From NCBI RefSeq assembly GCF_009933175.1, contig NZ_MAEJ01000022.1, forward strand, positions 1 to 64,000: a DNA stretch of 64,000 nt. The letters are read 5' to 3'. The stretch's first letter is position 1. Each line of letters starts with the position of its first letter. Origin of the DNA: Candidatus Enterococcus huntleyi (lineage in GTDB: Bacteria; Bacillota; Bacilli; Lactobacillales; Enterococcaceae). The position numbers were made by a program, and so were the translations under genes. Positions 27,802-35,939 of this stretch are shown here, piece by piece. The notes below the pieces were generated by a model. That model searched no databases. It was given only the letters and a program-made list of their open reading frames with translations, and was not told where the DNA came from.

Positions 27802-27897
27802 TTTTATCAGGTTCCTGTTCTGATAAAAGTTAGTGAGAAGAGCTTCACTAACGTAACGACTCGCAGTGATCTAACACCGAGGCGGTACGTTTTTTTT
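27802..27897 (+). ncRNA. Candidate 23S-methyl leader RNA upstream of trmL
   Basis: Three consecutive hairpins occupy this gap. TTTTATCAG/CTGATAAAA is at 27802-27828. GTTAGTGA/TCACTAAC is at 27829-27852. A 12-pair stem at 27852-27889, CGTAACGACTCG against CGAGGCGGTACG with two A-G mismatches, is followed by eight T residues. Lactobacillales carry an RNA called the 23S-methyl motif, with a terminator-like end, upstream of genes annotated as rRNA methyltransferases. Position and terminator match, but I could not compare to the covariance model. Confidence 0.5.
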
Positions 27898-27955
27898 ATG
27901 CCAAAAATTAGAACAGCTCACTCAAAATGAGTTATAAAAAGGAGAAATCAGTCGT

Positions 27956-28462
27956 ATGACGAATCACATTGTTTTGTTTGAACCACAAATTCCTGCTAAC
28001 ACAGGCAATATTGCCCGGACATGTGCCGCGACAAACGCACCTTTACATTTAATCGAGCCATTAGGATTTTCCACAGATGACAAACACTTGAAGCGTGCAG
28101 GACTGGATTATTGGCATGATGTGAATATTACCTATCATAAGGATTTAGCGGCTTTCTTAGCTCATTTAGGCGATAAGAAGCTGCATTTAATTACTAAATT
28201 TGCGAATCAAGTGTACAGTGACGAGACCTTCAATGATGATCGAGATCATTATTTTATGTTCGGTAAGGAAACAACCGGTCTGCCAGAAGATTTTATGCGC
28301 GATAATCAGGAAAAATGTTTGCGAATTCCGATGAATGACGAACATGTTCGCTCGCTCAATCTCTCGAATACGGTGGCTTTAGTCGTTTATGAAGCACTAA
28401 GACAACAGTCTTTCCCCAATTTAGAATTACAACATCATTATGACCACGATAAATTAGATTAA
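27956..28462 (+). CDS. trmL: tRNA (cytidine/uridine-2'-O)-methyltransferase TrmL
   Basis: A 168-residue SPOUT methyltransferase. Motifs are [38 protein letters not shown] and the knot-forming C-terminus [27 protein letters not shown]. It 2'-O-methylates the wobble base of tRNA-Leu in E. coli. The family is often annotated as SpoU/23S rRNA methylase, which explains the name of the leader RNA upstream. AAAGGAG precedes the ATG. Confidence 0.93.
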   Translation: MTNHIVLFEPQIPANTGNIARTCAATNAPLHLIEPLGFSTDDKHLKRAGLDYWHDVNITYHKDLAAFLAHLGDKKLHLITKFANQVYSDETFNDDRDHYFMFGKETTGLPEDFMRDNQEKCLRIPMNDEHVRSLNLSNTVALVVYEALRQQSFPNLELQHHYDHDKLD

Positions 28463-28522
28463 TCAGACGATTTTCTGATTGGCTAAAGCAAGTTTATGCT
28501 AAAATAGAACAAAGACTGAAGA

Positions 28523-28546
28523 GGGTGTTCCAGAAGTTACTTCTAG
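28523..28546. repeat. Dispersed short palindrome, copy 2
   Basis: GGGTGTTCCAGAAGTTACTTCT is related to the copies at 20558 and 37205 and sits between trmL and the phosphatase gene. Confidence 0.45.
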
Positions 28547-28567
28547 CACATCATTCATTAGAAAAAA

Positions 28568-28599
28568 GGGGGGATGACAAGATTTTTTGTCACACCCCC
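28568..28599 (+). terminator. Hairpin between trmL and the phosphatase gene
   Basis: GGGGGxxTGACAA-type stem (GGGGGATGACAA with TTGTCACACCCCC) without a clear T run behind it. It probably terminates or attenuates transcription after trmL. It has the TGACAA/TTGTCA core shared with 15168, 20512 and 32174. Confidence 0.6.
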
Positions 28600-28696
28600 A
28601 TAAATTATAAAACAGGGGCTGTTACTGGCGGGATTTACAAGAACCGAGTTTCTATGAATCGTACGAGGGCAGAGCACTTATCGAGGAGCGCATGGG

Positions 28697-29332
28697 ATGA
28701 AATTATATTTTACAAGACATGGGAAAACGCAATGGAATCAGGAGAAACGATTTCAAGGAATGGGTGGAGATTCACCACTCCTAGCTGAAAGTTATGCTGA
28801 GATTAAGGCGCTAGGAAAGGCCATCAAAGAAGTTCCTTTTGAGAAAATTTACTCAAGTACATCAAAAAGAGCCAGTGATACGGCACAAGGGATTTTAGCA
28901 GAACTGAATGAGCCGGTTGAGATTGTTTATACGGATGATTTGCGTGAGCTGGGCTTGGGGTCACTAGAAGGGCAATTAATCGAAGAGATTCGTAAGACGC
29001 ATGGGGAAAATCTCGATAATCTTCGCCATCATTTAGAAAAATATGACCCAACACCGTTTGGCGCTGAGCCGATGGAGCATGCGATTGCTCGTATCGAATC
29101 AGTAGTTCGTAAGGCAGTCAGCGAGGCTTCTGAAGGGCCTCTACTCTTTGTCGGTCACGGAGCAGCCTTGACTGCAGCAATTCAGTCAATGGTAGGGAAG
29201 CCGTTAGAAGAGTTGCGAGCAGCTGGTGGCTTATTAAATAGTAGTTTAACAATCCTTGAGACAAATGAAGCGGACGTAGATGGTCCCTATCAAATGAAGT
29301 TATGGAATGATGTTTGCTTTTTAGAAAAGTAA
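28697..29332 (+). CDS. Histidine phosphatase family protein (phosphoglycerate-mutase-like)
   Basis: A 211-residue member of the histidine phosphatase superfamily. The catalytic motif RHGKTQWN (H8) starts the protein; the second arginine region is SSTSKRASDTA, the acid residue lies in ELGLGSLEG, and the second histidine is in FVGHGAALTA. These features suit a cytoplasmic phosphatase acting on small phosphometabolites rather than glycolytic mutase. GAGGAG sits nine bases before the ATG. No operon partner is evident. Confidence 0.85.
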   Translation: MKLYFTRHGKTQWNQEKRFQGMGGDSPLLAESYAEIKALGKAIKEVPFEKIYSSTSKRASDTAQGILAELNEPVEIVYTDDLRELGLGSLEGQLIEEIRKTHGENLDNLRHHLEKYDPTPFGAEPMEHAIARIESVVRKAVSEASEGPLLFVGHGAALTAAIQSMVGKPLEELRAAGGLLNSSLTILETNEADVDGPYQMKLWNDVCFLEK

Positions 29333-29474
29333 AACTGGAACGATAGCTACTCAATAAAAGTAAAATAAAAGTTAGACAAATAGCATAAGTAAGGGTCATA
29401 AAAACGACCAAGAACAGTACCGCACAAAAGGTGACAACGGGGAAAGAATAATTTTCGTATGAGGAGGCGTAAAC

Positions 29475-32153
29475 ATGCAAACTGAGATGCTTGAAGCAAA
29501 GTACATAGTTGGAAATGTGGCAGCTATCTTCTTTCAAAATCCTAGTAATTTCTACAAAGTTTTATTGATTCGTGTGACGGATACGAATACCGACTATAAA
29601 GAAAAAGAATTAGTAGTGACCGGAAGTTTTGGCGAAATTCAAGAGGAAGAAAGCTATCGTTTTTTTGGTGAGTTTGTAGATCATCCTCGATATGGTCGAC
29701 AATTACAAGTGGATCGCTACCAACAGGAACGCCCCACTTCAGCAAATGGACTTGTCAATTATTTGTCCAGTGATAAATTCCCTGGGATTGGTAAAAAGAC
29801 GGCTGAAAAGATTGTCGAAATTCTAGGTGAAGACGCGATTGAACGGATTATTGAAGAGCCTGATGTATTGAAGCAGCTGCCTACCTTAAATGAGAAGAAG
29901 CGCCAGGTTATCGTTGAAACGATCCGCCTAAATCATGGGATGGATCAAGTCATCGTTGGTTTGAACCGCTATGGCTTTGGGAGTCAGCTGTCCTTTGCTA
30001 TCTACAAGACGTATCAAAATGAAGCGCTGGATATTATTCAGGAAAATCCTTACCAATTAGTTGAGGATATTGAAGGAATTGGTTTTAAACGAGCAGATAA
30101 TTTGGCTGAACAATTAGGAATTGGCGCACAATCACCACAAAGGATTAGAGCGGCTGTATTGCATCAAGTTTTTCAACAATCTATCCAGACGGGAAATACC
30201 TATATCGAAGCCAAAAACTTATTGGAACAAACCGTTCGCCTGCTTGAAACGAGTCGGCCTATCGAGATTGTTCCAGATGAGGTGGCAACGATTATTCTTC
30301 AACTTGTCGAAGAAGGGAAGATACAGCAGGAAGAAACCAAATTGTATGAGAATAGTTTATACTTTTCTGAATTGGGAATTGGTAGTTCTATTCAGCGATT
30401 ATTGTCACGCAAAAAACAGATTAAGTATGAAAAGAAGACCGTTAAAAAGACCCTACGTATCTTGGAGAAACAACTGAAAATCAGCTATGGCGAATCTCAA
30501 CAAAAAGCGATTGAGGAAGCCATCTGTTCACCGCTCTTCATTTTGACTGGTGGACCTGGAACGGGTAAAACGACAGTTATTAACGGAATTGTGAATTTAT
30601 TTGCTGAGCTGAATGGCCTGGAGCTGGATCCTACTAAGTATTCGCAAGAAGTCTTTCCGATATTACTGGCAGCCCCGACTGGACGTGCGGCGAAACGAAT
30701 GAATGAAACGACGGGATTGCCAGCTGGGACGATTCATCGATTATTAGGCTTAAATGGCCATGAAAAGACGCCCACCATTAGCACAAAAGAGCTAGAAGGG
30801 GGCTTATTAATTGTCGATGAGATGTCGATGGTTGATACATGGCTAGCCAATACGCTATTTAAGGCGATTCCCACTAATATGCAGGTTATCTTTGTAGGCG
30901 ATAAGGATCAGCTGCCGTCGGTGGGGCCGGGTCAGGTCTTACATGATTTACTTCAAATAGATGAGATACCGAAAATGGAATTGACGGAGATTTATCGACA
31001 GGGCGATGGTTCAAGCATTATTCCCCTAGCTCATGAGATTAAAGAAGGGCGTTTGCCGGCCGATTTTACCAAAAATCAAAAGGATCGTTCTTTTTTCAGA
31101 AGCGATGCCTATCAGATTGAATCGTTGATTTCTCAAATTGTCGAAAAAGCTAAGAAAAAAGGATTTAGTGCACAGGATATTCAAGTGTTGGCACCGATGT
31201 ATCGGGGACCAGCCGGGATTGATGCCTTGAATAAAATGATGCAAGAAATCTTTAATCCGAATAATGGTCAGAAAAAGGAAGTTAAATGGAATGAATCGGT
31301 TTATCGAATTGGCGATAAAGTCTTGCAGTTGGTCAATTCACCGGAATTAAATGTCTTTAATGGCGATATGGGCCAGATTACGGGGATTATCTATGCCAAA
31401 GATTCCGACGATAAAGTCGATGAATTAGTCATTCAATTTGATGCCAATGAAGTTTCTTATAAACGAAATGAATGGAATAAAATTACGCTGTCTTATTGTT
31501 GCTCGATTCATAAGTCTCAGGGAAGTGAATTTAAGATGGTGATTCTGCCGATGGTCCATCAATTTCAGCGGATGCTGCAACGAAATTTACTGTATACGGC
31601 GATTACCAGAAGTAAAGAAATGTTGATTATGTTAGGGGAAGAGCAGGCGTATCAAACGTGTGTTACCCATGAATCAGCTAGTCGTTTGACGACGCTTAAA
31701 GAACGAATTCTGACGGCTAACGAGATGAGCTTGACTATGCGCAGCAAGTTAGAAGCTTATGAAGAAACTCTTTCTAGTGATCAGCCGTTTGGTAGCTCAT
31801 TAAATGAGGCGCCCAAAGTGACGTCTCATGAGAAGCAAACCACAGACTTTTCTACGAGTAATCAGTCATCGGCGGAAAGTATAGGTGTGGCACAAGCGAA
31901 TCAAGTAAAAGATCATCAAGTAGAGACAAATTCGGCAGCTAGCATGCAAGAAAACTCAGCTAAACGAGAGCTGAAGGCTACAGCTAGCTCGCACGATGCG
32001 TTAGCGCAAGGAGAGGTTTCTTTATTTGAGGATGAAGAGCCAGTTAGTTTGCCAAAAGAGCCAATCCTGACGATGGAATTAATTAAAAGTCAACGAATTG
32101 ATCCAATGATTGGAATGGGGAACATGAGTCCTCAGCAGTTTATGGGGGCATAA
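29475..32153 (+). CDS. recD2: RecD2-type ATP-dependent DNA helicase
   Basis: An SF1B 5'-3' helicase of 892 residues. It has an N-terminal OB-like domain, helix-hairpin-helix motifs (FPGIGKKTAEKI, IEGIGFKRADNL), Walker A GGPGTGKTT near 359-367, Walker B VDEMSMVD, an SH3-like insert and motif VI AITRSKEMLIML. RecD2 works without RecBC in replication and mismatch repair. The last 120 residues or so are a Ser/Gln/Glu-rich tail of low complexity, ending in a conserved-looking hydrophobic segment (ILTMELIKSQRIDPMIGMGN). AGGAGG lies before the ATG. Confidence 0.92.
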   Translation: MQTEMLEAKYIVGNVAAIFFQNPSNFYKVLLIRVTDTNTDYKEKELVVTGSFGEIQEEESYRFFGEFVDHPRYGRQLQVDRYQQERPTSANGLVNYLSSDKFPGIGKKTAEKIVEILGEDAIERIIEEPDVLKQLPTLNEKKRQVIVETIRLNHGMDQVIVGLNRYGFGSQLSFAIYKTYQNEALDIIQENPYQLVEDIEGIGFKRADNLAEQLGIGAQSPQRIRAAVLHQVFQQSIQTGNTYIEAKNLLEQTVRLLETSRPIEIVPDEVATIILQLVEEGKIQQEETKLYENSLYFSELGIGSSIQRLLSRKKQIKYEKKTVKKTLRILEKQLKISYGESQQKAIEEAICSPLFILTGGPGTGKTTVINGIVNLFAELNGLELDPTKYSQEVFPILLAAPTGRAAKRMNETTGLPAGTIHRLLGLNGHEKTPTISTKELEGGLLIVDEMSMVDTWLANTLFKAIPTNMQVIFVGDKDQLPSVGPGQVLHDLLQIDEIPKMELTEIYRQGDGSSIIPLAHEIKEGRLPADFTKNQKDRSFFRSDAYQIESLISQIVEKAKKKGFSAQDIQVLAPMYRGPAGIDALNKMMQEIFNPNNGQKKEVKWNESVYRIGDKVLQLVNSPELNVFNGDMGQITGIIYAKDSDDKVDELVIQFDANEVSYKRNEWNKITLSYCCSIHKSQGSEFKMVILPMVHQFQRMLQRNLLYTAITRSKEMLIMLGEEQAYQTCVTHESASRLTTLKERILTANEMSLTMRSKLEAYEETLSSDQPFGSSLNEAPKVTSHEKQTTDFSTSNQSSAESIGVAQANQVKDHQVETNSAASMQENSAKRELKATASSHDALAQGEVSLFEDEEPVSLPKEPILTMELIKSQRIDPMIGMGNMSPQQFMGA

Positions 32154-32173
32154 GAACGTAATAGAACAAAGTA

Positions 32174-32205
32174 AAGGGGTCTGACAAAAATTTTGTCAGA
32201 CCCCT
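32174..32205. terminator. Perfect palindromic terminator between recD2 and dagK
   Basis: AGGGGTCTGACAAAA pairs perfectly with TTTTGTCAGACCCCT, giving 15 pairs with a minimal loop. It lies between convergent genes and could act in both directions. There is no long T run. Confidence 0.7.
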
Positions 32206-32280
32206 AGTTTGCGAATAAACGGTCGTCCAGCAGTTAGCTCAGCTGGGTTTGTTTTTCGCTAATCTTAGTTTTTTAGGATA

Positions 32281-33255
32281 TTAGCACCAGATCCATTGTT
32301 TTTTCATAGAAAAATAAATATCGAATGAACGTGAGCCCATGACTTCACCGTCTGCTTGTCCGTATTGCGGCATAGTGGAGACGATTCTGAGCTTATTTGC
32401 TGTGAAGTGATGAAAGTATTTCGAGTTCATTTGTTTCTTTTGGAGCAACAAAATAATTAACCAGAAAATTTTAAAGAGATTAATTCGTTCAACGAGTACA
32501 AAGTCTAGCTGATTTTTTTCTGCATTGGCTGTGGGTGCAATCGCAACACCGCCACCAAAATAGGGATGGTTAGTGGTGGTGCAGAGGAACGCCTTGGCAA
32601 AATTTTTCTGCTGACCGTTGATATCTACCATGATGGGAAAGCCTTTTTGCATGAATAACACTTTTATAATAGAAGCGATATAAGCTAAGGAACCCAAATT
32701 ATACTTGTTAAGACGTTTTTTGGTGGCTGAATCATTGGTAGCATGGACAATCGCCGCATCGAGACCGATGCCGACATTATTCATTACAACGCCGCGCTCT
32801 TCTTGGATTTTTTCATCGTAAGCAATTAGCGATACTTCACGTGGGAAAGGCGTCTTTACAATTTGCCAGAATGCTTTCTCAGCTTCTTTAGGGAGACCAA
32901 TTCCTCTAGCAAAATCATTTCCTGAACCTGCTGGTACGTAGGCGACAGGAATCTCAACTGCTAGGTGATAAAAAGCATTAACGACTTGATGCAATGTGCC
33001 ATCGCCGCCAATCACGACGAGTAAGGGAAACGTGGTGTCTTCGTCTAGTTCAGATAAGTTGTCAGCTTTCCAAGGAATCAGCGTTTCTTTTGCCAGGTCT
33101 TGAGCAATTTGCTGTTCATGTCCAGCGAATTGTGTGTAATAGGTTGTATAAGGAAAGCCTCGTGTTGAGGCGATATCGATAATACGTGCGACTATTTTCT
33201 CAGCACTGCCACTGCCGGCAGTGGGATTGATTAAAAAATGATAGTGGAATTGCAT
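32281..33255 (-). CDS. Diacylglycerol/lipid kinase, YegS/BmrU/DagK family
   Basis: A 324-residue lipid kinase. It has NPTAGSG near the N-terminus, the nucleotide motif VVIGGDGTLHQVVNAF, PAGSGNDFARGIG and a C-terminal beta domain ending MPQYGQADGE. Family members recycle diacylglycerol to phosphatidic acid during lipoteichoic acid turnover. The start is ATG at 33253-33255, which has AGGAGG six bases upstream; a longer frame to 33279 crosses that site. Confidence 0.87.
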   Translation of the reverse strand: MQFHYHFLINPTAGSGSAEKIVARIIDIASTRGFPYTTYYTQFAGHEQQIAQDLAKETLIPWKADNLSELDEDTTFPLLVVIGGDGTLHQVVNAFYHLAVEIPVAYVPAGSGNDFARGIGLPKEAEKAFWQIVKTPFPREVSLIAYDEKIQEERGVVMNNVGIGLDAAIVHATNDSATKKRLNKYNLGSLAYIASIIKVLFMQKGFPIMVDINGQQKNFAKAFLCTTTNHPYFGGGVAIAPTANAEKNQLDFVLVERINLFKIFWLIILLLQKKQMNSKYFHHFTANKLRIVSTMPQYGQADGEVMGSRSFDIYFSMKKQWIWC

Positions 33256-33459
33256 AATTTTCCTCCTAAAAATAATCAATGGTTCAATTTTACATTATAG
33301 CAGACGTGTCCCAAGATAAACATCAAAAACTTCCTCTATCATTTTTGCGAAAGAATCAAGGGAGATAAGCCTTTGTAAAAGAGGTTACTTTTTAATTCAA
33401 TAATAGGCATTGACCTTCACCTTTAGTTTAATGTTATCATGCAAGTAAGGAGGTGGCTT

Positions 33460-33903
33460 ATGAAGACAATTAAACAAGTGTCAGAGCTGCTGGGGATGAG
33501 TAAGGTAACCTTGCGTTACTATGATAAAATTGGGCTTTTAAAGGTCAATCGTGCAGCGAATGGCTACCGCATATATGACGAGCAAGATATTCATATTCTC
33601 CGCAATATTGTAGTCTTTAAACAAGCGGGTTTCTCTTTAGAGGATATCAAGCTACTGATAGGTTTGTACTCATTTGAAGAAGGGGATGAGTGTAACAATC
33701 GGGCCAATGAGATTATCTTAAAAAATTTAGCAGAGATGAAAAAGCAAATTAGTTTTTTAGGAAAAGTCACAACGATTATTGAAGAACTTTTACCACTTTT
33801 TGAAACACACCAACTGTATAAAATAAACCAGGAAACGCTTGAAATGAATATTGAGGAACTATTTGAAGAAACAAAAACAAATCAAATAGAGGAGACTACA
33901 TAG
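33460..33903 (+). CDS. MerR-family transcriptional regulator
   Basis: A 147-residue regulator. The winged-helix DNA-binding domain is at 1-70 (KTIKQVSELLGMSKVTLRYYDKIGLL, NGYRIYDEQDIHIL), followed by a coiled-coil dimer helix and a short C-terminus with one cysteine (EECNNR-like region). Without a CxxC metal site it probably senses a redox or small-molecule signal. The start is ATG 33460, just after AAGGAGGTGG; a longer ATG start upstream runs through that site. One base separates its stop from the FMN-binding gene, so the two form an operon. Confidence 0.87.
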   Translation: MKTIKQVSELLGMSKVTLRYYDKIGLLKVNRAANGYRIYDEQDIHILRNIVVFKQAGFSLEDIKLLIGLYSFEEGDECNNRANEIILKNLAEMKKQISFLGKVTTIIEELLPLFETHQLYKINQETLEMNIEELFEETKTNQIEETT

Positions 33904-33904
33904 A

Positions 33905-34306
33905 ATGAGAATGAAAAAACGAACGGTTATTATTGGTCTAGTGGCGCTTGTGCTGATTGTTGCAGGCGGTTTTGGGATTCGATATTTGCTAGCTTCAAAA
34001 AACTATCAAGACGCGGTGGCAGAAATTGTTATTGAAGAACCTGATTTGAGTAAACTCGCAGATGGTGAATATATTGGAGAACATGATGTCGATTTTATTC
34101 AAGCAAAAGTCAAAGTGACGATTACAAATCATGCGATTAAAGCGATTGATTATGTTTATCATAAAAATGAGCGCGGTGAAAAAGCCAGCCGAATTACTGA
34201 GGATATGATCCGAGAACAGAAGATCAAGGTTGATACGATATCGGGCGCCACAAATTCAAGTAAAGTCATTCAAAAAGCAGTTGAACTGGCGCTCACCGAA
34301 GAGTAG
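33905..34306 (+). CDS. Membrane-anchored FMN-binding domain protein
   Basis: A 133-residue protein. One N-terminal transmembrane helix (about 7-30) anchors an extracytosolic FMN_bind domain. The flavinylation motif D110-T-I-S-G-A-T116 is intact (consensus DxxS/TGAT); ApbE-type transferases attach FMN to the threonine. Such proteins serve extracellular electron transfer or reductases, as does PplA in Listeria. It lacks a lipobox. No ApbE or NADH dehydrogenase gene lies nearby, so partners must be elsewhere. It is coupled to the MerR gene upstream. Confidence 0.82.
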   Translation: MRMKKRTVIIGLVALVLIVAGGFGIRYLLASKNYQDAVAEIVIEEPDLSKLADGEYIGEHDVDFIQAKVKVTITNHAIKAIDYVYHKNERGEKASRITEDMIREQKIKVDTISGATNSSKVIQKAVELALTEE

Positions 34307-34408
34307 AAGAAGTTCGGAGATAGAAATTGAGCGACATAAGTTAGAGAGAAAAGGTGGCTGAAGAATATCAGAAGGACGGCTTTTACTTAGAAAAATCAAT
34401 GAAATAAT

Positions 34409-34466
34409 ACAGATGCTAGAGCGGCTGAGACTGACAATTGTCTTAGCTGCTCTATCTGTCTTTTTA
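34409..34466 (+). terminator. Terminator after the FMN-binding gene
   Basis: AGAGCGGCTGAGAC pairs with GTCTTAGCTGCTCT, with outer ACAGAT/CTGT pairs, followed by five T residues. The remaining 34467-34791 holds no reading frame and no structure I recognise. Confidence 0.8.
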
Positions 34467-34791
34467 TGAAGTCTGGGAATGATTAATTTGTTAGCTAGAT
34501 GTGACAATTTCATTCGTATACAAGTGGGTATATTTCTGCTAGAGTTAGAGTCTAGCCACTATCAGTTTAGATAAAACTTAAGATATGAGACAGTAATGAT
34601 GAAATGTCAAAAAATAACAACAGTCTTATGAGGAACTTCCAGTGCATTGTGGAAATTTTCGTTTGTTTAGGATACACTGATAGTTGTACCCATTGTCAGA
34701 GTGGAATCAGTTCGTATGCTTCTCAATAGTAGATAAGTCAACAGTAAGAGGCATGGCAATTAGTGAACTGTAAATGTAAAAGGAGCAAGTT

Positions 34792-35817
34792 ATGATTAAA
34801 ATTACAATGTTTTCGACAGCCGATAAAGTGAAAGGCCAAGGCGTGGGCAGTGCTTATCTTGAGCTGTTGGCGATGCTTAAAAAATATTTTTCGAAGGAAT
34901 TTTCCATTGAAATAAACACCTATAAGGCTGCGGATATTTCCCATTACCATACGGTTGATTTCGTCTATTACTTATCGACTTTTCTATGGAATCGTGGCGT
35001 GAAGCTAGGATATGTTCATTTTCTTCCGGAAACTTTGGAAGGCAGTATCAAGCTGCTGCCGCTTTTTCAGAAAGTTTTTAATTGGTATGTCTTGTCTTTC
35101 TATAAACGAATGGATCATTTGGTGGTTGTTAACCCCAGCTTTATTGAAAAATTAGTCGCTTTAGGTGTGCCCGAAGAGAGAATTACTTATATTCCTAACT
35201 TTGTTTCGCCAAAAGTATTCTATGAAGCACAGGCTGAGCAGAAAACGGCTTGGCGAAAAGAGAATAACTTGTCTGAAGAGGATTTTGTTGTTTTAGGTGT
35301 GGGTCAGATTCAACAGCGCAAAGGCATTGATGATTTCGTCCAGTTAGCGATTCAAAATCCTGAGGTTCAATTTATTTGGGCAGGCGGCTTTTCTTTCGGG
35401 AAAATTACCGATGGCTATCAAAAATATCAAAAAATTTATGATAATCCTCCAAAGAATTTGCGATTCACTGGCATTATCGAACGTGATGAGATTGTGCAGT
35501 ATTACAATATGGCTGATTTATTTTTACTACCTTCCTATAATGAACTTTTTCCGATGTCGATTTTGGAAGCTTTTAGCTGTGGGACACCTGTGATGCTAAG
35601 AAATTTGGATCTCTATGATTCTATTTTAAAGGAAACTTTTGTTACAGCTGACGATATCGATGAGATGCAGGTTAAATTAGTGCGTCTAGTCGAAAATCCT
35701 GATGAGCTACACGATTTTCAAGAGAAATCTCGGCGGGCGGCGCAACGTTATTCAGAAGAAAGCTGTGCTGCAACCTGGCTATCTTTTTATACAGAGTTAG
35801 CGAAAAAGAAGAAATAA
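34792..35817 (+). CDS. Glycosyltransferase family 4, probable glycolipid synthase
   Basis: A 341-residue GT-B glycosyltransferase. The N-terminal acceptor domain starts KITMFSTADKVKGQGVGSAY. The donor domain has VVLGVGQIQQRKGIDDFVQL and the EX7E-like motif PSYNELFPMSILEAFSCGTPV. Similar Lactobacillales proteins are annotated as diacylglycerol glucosyltransferases that build glycolipid anchors for lipoteichoic acid; this assignment is by resemblance only. The enzyme has no signal peptide and would act at the inner membrane face. It is monocistronic. Confidence 0.75.
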   Translation: MIKITMFSTADKVKGQGVGSAYLELLAMLKKYFSKEFSIEINTYKAADISHYHTVDFVYYLSTFLWNRGVKLGYVHFLPETLEGSIKLLPLFQKVFNWYVLSFYKRMDHLVVVNPSFIEKLVALGVPEERITYIPNFVSPKVFYEAQAEQKTAWRKENNLSEEDFVVLGVGQIQQRKGIDDFVQLAIQNPEVQFIWAGGFSFGKITDGYQKYQKIYDNPPKNLRFTGIIERDEIVQYYNMADLFLLPSYNELFPMSILEAFSCGTPVMLRNLDLYDSILKETFVTADDIDEMQVKLVRLVENPDELHDFQEKSRRAAQRYSEESCAATWLSFYTELAKKKK

Positions 35818-35865
35818 CGTGTCGAAATATAGAAAATTATTGTCTTGATGAATAATTGAAGAAAA

Positions 35866-35917
35866 AGAAAGGATTGAGCGATGATTGCTACTAAGCAATC
35901 GTGGCTCAATCCTTTTT
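35866..35917. terminator. Bidirectional terminator between the glycosyltransferase and malic enzyme genes
   Basis: AAAGGATTGAGC pairs with GCTCAATCCTTT around an inner stem of GATTGC/GCAATC. A runs on the left and T runs on the right serve both convergent genes. Confidence 0.85.
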
Positions 35918-35939
35918 GGATTAGTTTTAGTAGATTATG

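Noticed and set aside
28525-28788. Open frame of 87 codons before the histidine phosphatase gene
   Set aside because: It crosses a repeat and a terminator-like hairpin, overlaps the real gene in another frame and has no ribosome site matching a start.
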